Origin: Candidatus Woesearchaeota archaeon
Lineage (GTDB): Archaea > Nanobdellota > Nanobdellia > Woesearchaeales > SKIA01
NCBI GenBank assembly: GCA_007116645.1
Contig: SKIA01000017.1
Location: forward strand, 1 to 21,617
Direction of reading: 5' to 3'
Length of the DNA stretch: 21,617 bases
The notes under the pieces are model-generated. The model was not told the DNA's origin. It saw nothing but the letters and a program-made list of their open reading frames with translations, and made no database searches. Position 1 is the first letter of the stretch, and each line of letters starts with the position of its first letter. Both the position numbers and the translations under genes were made by a program. Below, in pieces: positions 1 to 7,670 of this stretch.

Positions 1-129
1 ATATTCGTCCTCGCACTCACAAAAAACACTGGATACACCGTACCGCAATTCATCACCGCACACATCGCATTCTTTCTTGTAGTCTTCTTTGTCAGTTACG
101 TCATGCAAAGTAAAAGCTACCCACACTAA
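1..129 (+). CDS. C-terminal end of a membrane protein (partial)
   Basis: The first frame is open from the window edge to a TAA at 127-129 and encodes 42 residues. The visible tail contains one hydrophobic segment (residues about 17-35, ITAHIAFFLVVFFVSYVM) followed by a short polar end, as in the last transmembrane helix of a polytopic protein. The start and most of the gene lie outside the window, so no family can be named. The stop codon overlaps the stop codon of the convergent small gene at 126-284. Confidence 0.55.
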   Translation: MFVLALTKNTGYTVPQFITAHIAFFLVVFFVSYVMQSKSYPH

Positions 130-284
130 CGCTTACTCTTCAAGAAAGCTAAGAGCAACAATCCTGTGCCAAGACCAATAAACAATCCTGCAGGAACTTG
201 ATTGAGCAAGAACCCAAATCCCATGCCCGCAAGCAAACACCCGGGAACGACCAAGCCATACGAATTCTCTTTTTTCCTAGCCAT
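126..284 (-). CDS. Small two-helix membrane protein, 52 aa
   Basis: This 52-residue frame starts MARKKENSYG and ends LLLLAFLKSKR. Two hydrophobic glycine-rich stretches (residues about 11-27 and 33-48) are separated by a short polar turn, with basic residues at both ends, so a hairpin inner-membrane protein is likely. It is shorter than usual ORF cut-offs. A longer overlapping frame on the same strand (149-343) encodes a less plausible Cys/Trp-rich peptide. Support comes from a TATA-like box (306-312) centred 25 nt upstream of the ATG, the spacing seen for other genes here. The stop (TAG) overlaps the stop of the convergent upstream gene by 3 nt. It resembles small glycine-rich two-helix proteins of unknown function; no function is claimed. 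Confidence 0.65.
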   Translation of the reverse strand: MARKKENSYGLVVPGCLLAGMGFGFLLNQVPAGLFIGLGTGLLLLAFLKSKR

Positions 285-305
285 GCACTGTTATGGATAA
301 CATTG

Positions 306-312
306 TATATAA
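306..312 (-). promoter_or_regulatory. TATA-like box for the 52-aa membrane protein
   Basis: TATATAA lies in the divergent spacer and is centred 25 nt upstream of the ATG at 284, which predicts a leaderless transcript on the minus strand. The same spacer carries a second box for the opposite gene. Confidence 0.55.
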
Positions 313-331
313 TCTTTTTCTCCCGAGCACT

Positions 332-337
332 TTTAAA
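332..337 (+). promoter_or_regulatory. TATA-like box for the IMPase gene
   Basis: TTTAAA is centred 24.5 nt upstream of the ATG at 359 with no SD sequence between, which indicates a leaderless mRNA. It supports 359 rather than the upstream in-frame ATG at 293, because a start at 293 would place the box inside the gene. Confidence 0.6.
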
Positions 338-358
338 CACCACAGCCTTACCACAACT

Positions 359-1120
359 ATGTCAGACGAAGAACTCCTGATACGGATGCTTGAGCGCGCG
401 AAAACACTTCTCGCGCAACAATTTCCACCACTGCGCATACACGAAAAATCAGCCAAAGAACTCGTGACAGAAACAGACCTTGCAATTGAGCGCGCCCTAC
501 GAGTGATGATTCACACGCACAGACCACAGCATGCTATCTTAGGAGAAGAAGAAGGCAACACACAAGGGAACGAGCACTTATGGATCATCGACCCTCTTGA
601 CGGCACAACCAACTACGTACACAGCATACCCTACTTTTGCAGCGCAATTGCACTCACAACACGCCGGGCGCCACAACTCGCAGGAGTAACGACACTAAGT
701 CATACCTTTCACGCAACCACCACGCAAGCATACATGGACAATCGCGTCTTGCGAACACCACAACCACCAGAGATTGAGCAAGCCTTCGTCGCATTCTGCC
801 ACAAAAACACGCCAAAGAGTATACGCGAAATAAGCACGCGATACGAACAATTCAAAACAACAACAAGAGACTTTCGAAGACTCGGTTCAGCAAACCTTGA
901 GCTCTGCATGGTTGCAAGCGGAGCCCTACATGCATTTATTGGGCATGACCTTCCTCCATGGGATTTCACAGCAGGATGCATGATTGCACAACAAGCAGGA
1001 TGCACAGTCACCGCACTAGACGGAGGGCCATGGACGCGACCAGGGGTTACAGGAGTGCTCGCAGCACACCCTGCGCTCCACGCACAGCTTCTTGCGCTGT
1101 GGACTCAAACAAGACATTAA
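359..1120 (+). CDS. Inositol monophosphatase / archaeal FBPase family enzyme
   Basis: The 253-residue protein carries the classic Mg-dependent IMPase motifs in order: GEEEG (62-66), IDPLDGTTNY (77-86) and PWDFTAG (200-206). These supply the acidic metal ligands that bind two or three Mg ions and the phosphate. Length is typical of the family. Archaeal members dephosphorylate inositol-1-phosphate and often also fructose-1,6-bisphosphate; which substrate is used here cannot be read from the sequence. The start at 359 is chosen because the family begins close to this residue and a TATA-like box sits 24.5 nt upstream. The upstream extension to 293 adds 22 residues unlike the family. The next gene has its own TATA-like box overlapping this stop codon, so it need not be co-transcribed. 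Confidence 0.9.
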   Translation: MSDEELLIRMLERAKTLLAQQFPPLRIHEKSAKELVTETDLAIERALRVMIHTHRPQHAILGEEEGNTQGNEHLWIIDPLDGTTNYVHSIPYFCSAIALTTRRAPQLAGVTTLSHTFHATTTQAYMDNRVLRTPQPPEIEQAFVAFCHKNTPKSIREISTRYEQFKTTTRDFRRLGSANLELCMVASGALHAFIGHDLPPWDFTAGCMIAQQAGCTVTALDGGPWTRPGVTGVLAAHPALHAQLLALWTQTRH

Positions 1121-1124
1121 AAAA
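1117..1124 (+). promoter_or_regulatory. TATA-like box overlapping the IMPase stop
   Basis: TTAAAAAA is centred 25.5 nt upstream of the ATG at 1146 and includes the stop codon of the preceding gene (1118-1120). The spacing picks ATG 1146 over the in-frame ATGs at 1092 and 1161. Confidence 0.5.
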
Positions 1125-1145
1125 GCGAGACATACTCCTTGTTGC

Positions 1146-2402
1146 ATGACGAATCCTCACATGCGCTACGGAACAGGAACACAAGTAGGCATTCTCACGC
1201 TGTGGACCAAAAAAGAACATGTGCTGACACGCATACCAGAAGAACTCTATGCAATAGCAAGCCAACTCTACAGCCGAGACGAAGGAATAAGCCAACTCAT
1301 GCGAGGACTTCTTAAGAATCCACAGATACGAGACATTATCATGGTAGGAGCAGACCTGAACAAATGCTCGGACACCTTGCTTGCGCTTTGGGAACACGGA
1401 GTACAAGACGGACGCGTCATCGGAGCACCAGGATATATCGACACAGAACTTCCTGTGCAATCAATAGATGCTGTTCGCGCACATGTCACGTTACATGATT
1501 TACGCACAGAAAAAGACTACGCCAACGTCGCTGCGTACATCAAAGCACTTCCCAAAAAAGAGTCGTGGGGGACGCCGCAAGAATACCCACAGCCAACCAT
1601 TACGCCCCCTACACGATTCCCCACAGGACATCAACACGCTATAAGACACGATAGTATCGAGCGAGCAAGCGTGGAACTGGCACACTTGCTGGCGCGATTT
1701 GGAACCCTTGCGAATGTGCATGTGCACCTCACCCAACAAGGAACCCTGCCTTTGCAAGTGCAAGAACAGGAAGAAACATACACGACAAACGTCCTAGAAA
1801 ATCTTCCTGGAACGTACGGAGAGCACTTGCACAAAAAGCAACGACTCGCACGGCTCGTCCAACAACTCACGCAAAAAAAAGCAGCGGTTATTACCTTTGG
1901 AGACGACGTAGAAGAACCTCTTTTGGACCTTGTAGAAGTGTATTATCATGACAACACACTTCACCTCACCAGTCACCTGCGCACCACAACACTAGGAGAA
2001 TTCCCTCTGCTCGCAAGCGCAATGTTCTCCCTACTCGCACTCATCGCATCAGAACTAGACGAACCAGCAGGAACAGTCACAATCACCACAGCACTCCTTA
2101 CGACCACGAAACGATACGAAAACGCGTGGAGTGCAAAACCACACATCCTCAGACGACAAGGTGACCCAAAAAGCAACTTGCTCATACGCATACGACAAGG
2201 ACGCATATGGATTACGCACCTCTCGCCATACGGTAAGCGCCTTGAAGAATTCTCAGCAGAAAACGCACGAGAAGCATACAAACGACTCGTTGTCGAGCAT
2301 CGAATCACAGACCTCTCACACGCAGCATACGCAGGATATGAACTGGCAAAAGCAGAACACGCACTCAAAACAGGAGGACTGTATGAGCAAGACGAGTTAT
2401 GA
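1146..2402 (+). CDS. MtrA-like / thymidylate-synthase-like / DUF4346-like protein
   Basis: Three regions can be recognised in 418 residues. Residues about 10-135 resemble subunit A of tetrahydromethanopterin S-methyltransferase (LLKNPQIRDIIMVGADLN at 55-72, then VIGAPGYIDTELP). Residues about 170-330 follow the thymidylate synthase pattern (YGEHL at 224-228 for YGERL; a RAvI-like AAVI; LHLTSHLRTTT; FPLLASAMFSLLALIA). The catalytic Pro-Cys of thymidylate synthase seems to be replaced by Pro258-Leu259, and the HIY motif is absent. Residues about 335-418 match the C-terminal domain attached to archaeal dihydropteroate-synthase-like proteins (DUF4346), ending SHAAYAGYELAKAEHALK and QDEL. A pterin- or folate-linked role is inferred. 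Without the cysteine, ordinary dTMP synthesis is unlikely. The last 20 nt overlap the next gene. Assignments rest on motif recall, not a search. Confidence 0.7.
   Translation: MTNPHMRYGTGTQVGILTLWTKKEHVLTRIPEELYAIASQLYSRDEGISQLMRGLLKNPQIRDIIMVGADLNKCSDTLLALWEHGVQDGRVIGAPGYIDTELPVQSIDAVRAHVTLHDLRTEKDYANVAAYIKALPKKESWGTPQEYPQPTITPPTRFPTGHQHAIRHDSIERASVELAHLLARFGTLANVHVHLTQQGTLPLQVQEQEETYTTNVLENLPGTYGEHLHKKQRLARLVQQLTQKKAAVITFGDDVEEPLLDLVEVYYHDNTLHLTSHLRTTTLGEFPLLASAMFSLLALIASELDEPAGTVTITTALLTTTKRYENAWSAKPHILRRQGDPKSNLLIRIRQGRIWITHLSPYGKRLEEFSAENAREAYKRLVVEHRITDLSHAAYAGYELAKAEHALKTGGLYEQDEL
2372..2377 (+). promoter_or_regulatory. Shine-Dalgarno site for the methyltransferase gene
   Basis: AGGAGG lies inside the upstream coding region, 5 nt before the ATG at 2383. 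It selects this start, rejects the in-frame ATG at 2131, and implies translational coupling between the two overlapping genes. Confidence 0.7.
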
Positions 2403-2922
2403 AGAGATTAAAGGGTACTTTACTACACAAGACAAAGAAAAACATGCCAATGGAGCCTTGCCGATGCGATCAACAGCAGTAGGTTTTTGGGGTGTATCCA
2501 ATATGGATGATGTCAAAGCATTTTTTGAAGAAAAACAATTTGCACAAGAAACACGCTTTTTAGATATTGGCTGCGGAGACGGAAGAGTCGTTGCGATTGC
2601 AAGTATGTATGTTGACGCGACAGGAGTAGAGTACGACCAAGAACTTGCAAGCGTAGGACAACTGGCACTCGCACAACTAAAACTTGCAGCAACTATCACC
2701 GCACAAGACGTGATGGAACTTGATCTTTCAAACTACGACGTACTCTATATGTACGCTGACAGAAACTTTTCCTACCTCAAAGAAAAACTTTTGCGAGAGC
2801 TTACAGGCACCCTGTACTTGTATCACGACACGTATCATCCTGATTTTTTAGAAAAACAAAAAACGACTTGGATAGGGCAAATACCCATTTTTGCGTACAC
2901 CGCACCCACTCGCGAAGAGTAA
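2383..2922 (+). CDS. Class I SAM-dependent methyltransferase
   Basis: The 179-residue protein shows the Rossmann SAM-binding motif FLDIGCGDGR (59-68) and the acidic ribose-binding residue after beta 2 (GVEYD, 81-85). A third strand region follows (TITAQDVMELDLSNYDVLYMY in outline, 105-124), where the usual motif IV is replaced by a hydrophobic strand. The fold and motifs are clear, but the methyl acceptor is not. It resembles DOT1-like and small uncharacterised archaeal methyltransferases. The start is set by a strong SD (2372-2377). The gene overlaps its upstream neighbour by 20 nt, so the two are probably co-expressed and may act in the same pterin- or one-carbon-related process (inference). 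Confidence 0.8.
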   Translation: MSKTSYEEIKGYFTTQDKEKHANGALPMRSTAVGFWGVSNMDDVKAFFEEKQFAQETRFLDIGCGDGRVVAIASMYVDATGVEYDQELASVGQLALAQLKLAATITAQDVMELDLSNYDVLYMYADRNFSYLKEKLLRELTGTLYLYHDTYHPDFLEKQKTTWIGQIPIFAYTAPTREE

Positions 2923-2928
2923 ACAACG

Positions 2929-2935
2929 TTTAAAA
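2929..2935 (+). promoter_or_regulatory. TATA-like box for the MNT-HEPN gene
   Basis: TTTAAAA is centred 27 nt upstream of the ATG at 2959, in the 36-nt spacer after the methyltransferase gene. There is no SD before the start, so a leaderless transcript is likely. Confidence 0.55.
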
Positions 2936-2958
2936 GCGCGGTCAGAGAAGAACAACAC

Positions 2959-3753
2959 ATGGAATTCCCGGTGGAGAGGCGAGAAGCACCCAGTTCTCAC
3001 GCCCCAAAAGAAGTACAAGACATAGCGTATCACTTTACCACCCTCGCACACAAAGAATTAGGAGACCTATTACGAGCAGTAGTGCTCTTTGGATCAGCAG
3101 CACGACCAGAAAGTACGCACCCACACGACATAGACATCCTCATCATCATAGACGACATCCACGTAGCATTCACACAAGAACTTCAACAAGCATATCGCAT
3201 CATCATAGAAAACTGTGTGCGGCAAACAGACAAACGACTACACATCACAACATTGCGCTTTTCAAACTTCTGGGAATACGTACGAACAGCAGACCCAGTC
3301 GTGGTAACTATGCTGCGCGACGGACACGCAATCATTGACACAGGATTTTTTACTCCCATGCAACTTCTCCTAAAACAAGGAAGACTACGCCCAACAAACG
3401 AAGCCATTTGGAGCTACTGGGCACGAGCACCACAACTTGTTATGGCAAGCAAATGGAAACTCATGCTTGGAATCATCGACTTATACTGGGCGGTCATAAA
3501 CAGCGCACACGCAGCGCTCATGAGCGCAGGAGTGACGCCGGAAACACCACAGCACGTACCAGACCTCCTGCGAGAACACTTCGTACATAAGGGCCTGCTC
3601 AAAGAACAGTACGCGGACACCGCACAACGATTCTTTGACCTACAAAAAGACATTTATGCGCGGCGCATAGAAACAGTGGCGGGAGCGCGGTTTGACAGAC
3701 TCCACCAAGAAGCAGACGAGTTTGTCAAAACAATGAGAACCTTCTTAGAATAA
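2959..3753 (+). CDS. Nucleotidyltransferase (MNT) fused to a HEPN-type domain
   Basis: The 264-residue protein has an N-terminal Pol-beta-type nucleotidyltransferase core: LFGSAARPE (43-51) and DIDI with metal-binding Asp57 and Asp59 fit the GSx(10)DxD pattern. The middle (about 90-135) follows the strand pattern of archaeal MNT proteins (RLHITTLRFSNFW, then MLRDGHAIIDTGFF). Residues about 140-264 are alpha-helical and resemble the HEPN domain, with YWAVINSAHAALM as its signature helix. Separate MNT and HEPN partners are known as toxin-antitoxin pairs in which MNT nucleotidylylates the HEPN RNase; single-chain fusions are also common in archaea. I do not see an unambiguous R-x4-6-H RNase motif, so this may be a regulatory or nucleotidylating enzyme rather than a toxin. 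The stop abuts the stop of the convergent subtilase gene. Confidence 0.75.
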   Translation: MEFPVERREAPSSHAPKEVQDIAYHFTTLAHKELGDLLRAVVLFGSAARPESTHPHDIDILIIIDDIHVAFTQELQQAYRIIIENCVRQTDKRLHITTLRFSNFWEYVRTADPVVVTMLRDGHAIIDTGFFTPMQLLLKQGRLRPTNEAIWSYWARAPQLVMASKWKLMLGIIDLYWAVINSAHAALMSAGVTPETPQHVPDLLREHFVHKGLLKEQYADTAQRFFDLQKDIYARRIETVAGARFDRLHQEADEFVKTMRTFLE

Positions 3754-6700
3754 CTAAGGCAGCGAAGTGATGCTGTGAGCAATGTCTCCTCTGAGTCGCA
3801 CGTTTCCATCATCACGCAAGATCGCTTGCGCAGTCCCAGCAGGGTTTCTAACAATAAGCCCGTTTCCGGTTAGACTTGTGGTGCGCTCAGTCACAGAGCC
3901 TGCGATGCGCATGTTTCCGCTTGAAGAAGCGATGCTCATACGTGGAGTTCCGCCGCTGTTTTCTAGTATCCAGCCAGACGAGCTAAACGAGCCTGTGCCT
4001 GTGGTGAGTGATCCACGTACTGCCATGCTTCCGTAGCGGTCTATGATTGCCAAGGTGTTTGAGTTGTCTTGGATGATGTATCTTCCGGTGTTTGCGAGCC
4101 AGACAGAGCCTCCGCTGCTGTGTCCATAACACGTGTTACCTGAGACACTGACTCCTGAGTTGCGCACAGTTCCTCCTCCATCAATACACTGCGCAAGACT
4201 TGCTAAGCAGCGCTGAGACGTGACAGACCCTTGAAAGACGTTTGTTTCGCAGATTCCTGAGCTACACTCGCCAGCACAATCACACGAACTCCCTGTTCCT
4301 GCTGATCCTGATAGGGGTACGAACGTCCCTCCGGTGGTTGCGCAACTTCCTCCGCTTGCGCACGCGTATCTTTGTTCTCCATAATCCTCTCCTACGCAGG
4401 TCGCGCTTGATGTTCCGCAGTATCGTGTGGAGCTTCCTGACACAAAATTTCCGTTGTGGCAGACGTTTCCTGCACCAGCGTTTTGTGTGGTGGTGCTTAC
4501 GGTGAATGAGCACGATCCTCCACTTGTACAGGCGTAGTTTGGTCGCTCACGGCTGCAGCTGTTTGGGCTGCCGCTGCCTGTACAACTCCAACTTCCTGTG
4601 CCGCAGGTTCCTGAAACGCTGTTACACGCGGTGTTGAGGACTTCTCCTTGGTTTGCGCTGACACTTACTGAGTGTGATTCGACGTTATTTGTTCTACACG
4701 TACCGCTTCCTGTGCATGAACGGTAGTTTATGGTTCCTGAGCAACTTCCTGATGCGCAATCATTGCCTATACCACAGTAATTGCTTGCTGAAACGCTTAC
4801 AAATACGTCGTTTCCAAATCGTGGGTCGCAGACTTGTCCTGAGGGAGCGTTTTGTGATTGTGTTTCTTTGAGTTGGTTGCAGGTTCCAAAGCCGTTACAC
4901 ATGAAGAGGTCTCGTTCTCGGCTGCAGCTGTTTGGGCTTCCTCCTCCAGTGCACGCCCAGTTAGATGTACTACAGGACCCTGAGGTTGTCCAGCTTCCAA
5001 ATGAGCATCGCTGTCCTGCTGGGGCGTTTTCACATTCCTGGCTTGATACGCATGTCCCTGAAGAACAGCTGTACACTGTTCGGCAGCGAGAGCAGCTTCC
5101 GCTACAACTCCAGCTCGAAGCGCTTGGGCACCCGGGACCGGTGCATCCTTGAGACTCGGCAGGCTTTGACCCGCTACAAAAACTGTCACTTACCTGTGCT
5201 CCGTCACTTTCGCGCTCACAGTACACTGTACGTGTTTGCGTTCCTGAGCCGCACTCAGCACTACATGAACTCCAAGGTCCGGTAAACCACGAATACGTCT
5301 CTGGCTCTGGCTCGCAGGTTCCTCCATCGCAAAAAAATCCTGAACCGCATGTTCCGCAATTAAATGTTTCTCCACAGGTAAAATATGAACCGCACTCAAA
5401 CCCTTCTCCTGCACAAGAAAAGTCGCACACACACGTTCCATCATCACAGCTATACCCTGATAAACACGTCCCACAATCTTCCATTTCGCACCCGTTCCAA
5501 ATGCTTCCGCACTCACGATCTTGTGCAGAACAACTTGTAGTTGGTGTACATCCTGCACAGACGGCGCTCCCCGAATCAAAATCGAACTCGCAAAACTCTC
5601 CTGGTGGACATGGGTCTTCGGAATATCCGCAACTATTGAAGTTACAACTAAACTGCGAGGTGGTGCAAATGGCTTCCAGATTATCTCCGCACGTATCGGG
5701 ACATGGCTCAAAATCAGAACAAAAATCAACACTCATACACCCGCTCTGAATGTACAGTTCATCATCTGTGTTGCTCTGCCTACCAGAAGGAGACTGAGTG
5801 CCTTCAACTTGTGTAGTCAGTCCTTGGTTACCAAGCACTGCATTTGTTACAGAAATCGAAGGCAAACGATATTCTTCAGAAACAATCGTTCCTGACTCTC
5901 GAAGAAGGTCTCGCAACTCACTACCTGAAGTATTAGTGGTCTCTTGCACCACAAGAGCGGCGCCCGATGCGATAGCTGCAGAAACAGAAGAGCCAGTAAG
6001 AGAGCGCTCGCCAACAGAAACACTCATTCCAGGAGCTGCAATCCAAGTCACTTCAGAAACAGATGATCCTTCCCAGAGCGTCTCAGGAGATGCGAGGGCG
6101 TTAGTAGCGGCAACGCTTGTTACTAATGACCCGCACGCAGGCGTTGTCATAGAGCCTGGGCCTTGGTTGCCGGCGGCAGCCACTACAGTAATTCCTCTTG
6201 CAGCAGCCTCATTGGCTTTTTGAGCAAGCAAACTTGCTTCATCACACCATGAAGGGTAGGTCTCTGCGCCTAGTGATAACGAAATAACTTCTACAGGTTG
6301 TTGCATACACCAATCAATGGCTTTGATAACTGTGCTTGTTTTGCCAACTCCTTGCTCGTTAAGAGCCTTAGCAATATAGAGTTGTGCTCCAGGAGCAACA
6401 GCAAGTAACGCATCAACCATACTTGTTCCATGGCCATGATCATCAATGAACGAATCATCTTCATCAAGAAGGTTAATTCCACCTACCACGTTGTGCTCGA
6501 AGCGCTCATGATCAGATAACCCTGTGTCCACAACACATGCTCCCAGCGCACCTGAAAACTCGTTCCCAACAAGAGCGGTCGCTCCAATATGCTCGGCACT
6601 ACTTGTTGCAGCTACGCGAACAGGAATGTCTACAGTAACAAGGCGCACAGGAGAATCGCTTGCTCCCGAAATCCCTGCAAGGTCGTTATAGCGAGCAGTC

Positions 6701-7635
6701 ACAAATTGCAGCGAACCATACCGTTCTCCCCCTGCCAACTTACTTTCTTCCTCGGCACTTTGGTATACTACAATCATAGGCACTTCGGCATCAAACCCTC
6801 CTTGATCCATGGCGTAGCGATGAAACTTTGCATCAATAATTCTTCCCGTAGCGTTTTCTTCAATGAGCTCGTCACTAATGGTACTGCGAGCGTCTCCGCT
6901 GATCCTTCCAGGGCCAGGAAAAAAAGTTCCTCCACGACTAACTACTGCCTCTTCAGGAATATCTCGAAGCACAGGCAGTTGCTCAATATCAGGAGGTGTG
7001 CGAGTAGTTCGTTGAACAAAATTACTTCTCAGCTCTTGGTTGAGTGATTGAATGTTTTCAGGCACCCGTGTAGGAATCGTAGGATCATCAAGAATCGGTG
7101 GTGCTGGCCGCTCTACAATTCGTTCTTCTTGTGTTCCCTCTTGAGTTGCTTGTCTTCTGGGTTGTCGTTGCGTATGCGTTAATTCATTAATAACGAGCGT
7201 TCCATCATAAACGATGATGCGTAGCTCATGAGGGGGGATTGTTGAGATATTGCAAGTCTCTTGGCATCTGCCAGAGAAGTTCATTGTTCGAGTGGGTATT
7301 GTGCCGTCTTGTGTGAGTATGATAGTATCTTCAGGAATAGGTTCTGGCTCATATGAGAACACTGTTTGGTTTTTGTAGCGAATACTGAACCCTTCGGTTC
7401 CAACGTAGCTTCCTGTCGCTCGCAAGCTTGTGATGTTTTCTTGCATTCCGAGTAAGTAGGTGGTGTTTTGGGTGAATACAAGATCAAGAGTGATTGTTTG
7501 TGGTGCGTCAACAAAGGCTGCAAATCCGGTGATTGCGCTGCCAGAAAGGACAGCAGCTACAACGAGAATTCCTAAGAGTACTCCTAATAGGATGATTGCT
7601 TGCGTGCGCGTAGATGTTTCTGCCATTCTCCCCAC
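3754..7635 (-). CDS. Giant secreted subtilase with TSP1 and Cys-rich modules
   Basis: The 1293-residue protein starts with a signal or anchor helix (residues 13-40). A prodomain-like region (about 45-350) precedes a subtilisin (S8) domain (about 350-600) with catalytic Asp370 (CVVDTG), His402 (DDHGHGT), oxyanion Asn490 (AAAGN) and Ser550 (TGSSVSAAIASG), so the triad is intact. Residues 633-1169 hold 68 cysteines by my count, including a thrombospondin type 1 repeat (about 781-836: WFTGPWSSCSAECG, then TQTRTVYC) and a duplicated segment, CTGxGSPNSCSRER (895-908 and 1018-1031). Three beta-type repeats close the protein (1184-1293). The start is taken as GTG 7635, because the TATA-like box at 7657-7664 is centred 25.5 nt upstream; ATG 7626 is the alternative. 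Probable extracellular or surface-bound protease; substrate unknown. It follows the tail-fibre-like gene by 35 nt. Confidence 0.85.
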   Translation of the reverse strand: MGRMAETSTRTQAIILLGVLLGILVVAAVLSGSAITGFAAFVDAPQTITLDLVFTQNTTYLLGMQENITSLRATGSYVGTEGFSIRYKNQTVFSYEPEPIPEDTIILTQDGTIPTRTMNFSGRCQETCNISTIPPHELRIIVYDGTLVINELTHTQRQPRRQATQEGTQEERIVERPAPPILDDPTIPTRVPENIQSLNQELRSNFVQRTTRTPPDIEQLPVLRDIPEEAVVSRGGTFFPGPGRISGDARSTISDELIEENATGRIIDAKFHRYAMDQGGFDAEVPMIVVYQSAEEESKLAGGERYGSLQFVTARYNDLAGISGASDSPVRLVTVDIPVRVAATSSAEHIGATALVGNEFSGALGACVVDTGLSDHERFEHNVVGGINLLDEDDSFIDDHGHGTSMVDALLAVAPGAQLYIAKALNEQGVGKTSTVIKAIDWCMQQPVEVISLSLGAETYPSWCDEASLLAQKANEAAARGITVVAAAGNQGPGSMTTPACGSLVTSVAATNALASPETLWEGSSVSEVTWIAAPGMSVSVGERSLTGSSVSAAIASGAALVVQETTNTSGSELRDLLRESGTIVSEEYRLPSISVTNAVLGNQGLTTQVEGTQSPSGRQSNTDDELYIQSGCMSVDFCSDFEPCPDTCGDNLEAICTTSQFSCNFNSCGYSEDPCPPGEFCEFDFDSGSAVCAGCTPTTSCSAQDRECGSIWNGCEMEDCGTCLSGYSCDDGTCVCDFSCAGEGFECGSYFTCGETFNCGTCGSGFFCDGGTCEPEPETYSWFTGPWSSCSAECGSGTQTRTVYCERESDGAQVSDSFCSGSKPAESQGCTGPGCPSASSWSCSGSCSRCRTVYSCSSGTCVSSQECENAPAGQRCSFGSWTTSGSCSTSNWACTGGGSPNSCSRERDLFMCNGFGTCNQLKETQSQNAPSGQVCDPRFGNDVFVSVSASNYCGIGNDCASGSCSGTINYRSCTGSGTCRTNNVESHSVSVSANQGEVLNTACNSVSGTCGTGSWSCTGSGSPNSCSRERPNYACTSGGSCSFTVSTTTQNAGAGNVCHNGNFVSGSSTRYCGTSSATCVGEDYGEQRYACASGGSCATTGGTFVPLSGSAGTGSSCDCAGECSSGICETNVFQGSVTSQRCLASLAQCIDGGGTVRNSGVSVSGNTCYGHSSGGSVWLANTGRYIIQDNSNTLAIIDRYGSMAVRGSLTTGTGSFSSSGWILENSGGTPRMSIASSSGNMRIAGSVTERTTSLTGNGLIVRNPAGTAQAILRDDGNVRLRGDIAHSITSLP
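4550..4569. repeat. 20-bp repeat, copy 1, in the Cys-rich region
   Basis: An identical 20-bp sequence (beginning CGGCTGCAGC) recurs at 4919-4938. Both copies encode the SPNSCSRE core of the duplicated cysteine module in the subtilase gene. This shows recent duplication or recombination between modules. Confidence 0.75.
4919..4938. repeat. 20-bp repeat, copy 2, in the Cys-rich region
   Basis: Second copy of the repeat at 4550-4569, in the same orientation, 369 bp (123 codons) away. The period matches one extended cysteine module. Confidence 0.75.
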
Positions 7636-7656
7636 ATCCTAGACTTCGTCAATGGT

Positions 7657-7664
7657 TTTTATAA
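7657..7664 (-). promoter_or_regulatory. TATA-like box for the subtilase gene
   Basis: On the minus strand this reads TTATAAAA. It is centred 25.5 nt before a GTG at 7635 and 34.5 nt before the ATG at 7626. The spacing seen elsewhere in the window favours the GTG as a leaderless start. It sits in the 35-nt spacer after the tail-fibre-like gene, so the subtilase may have its own promoter as well as read-through. Confidence 0.5.
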
Positions 7665-7670
7665 TTATGT

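Noticed and set aside
149..343. A 64-codon minus-strand frame overlapping the small membrane protein
   Set aside because: Its peptide is Cys/Trp-rich and incoherent; the 52-residue frame has two clear helices and a correctly placed TATA-like box.
5190..5732. A 180-codon minus-strand frame inside the subtilase gene
   Set aside because: Same strand, other frame; the main frame has regular cysteine modules and TSP1 motifs, while this one has none.
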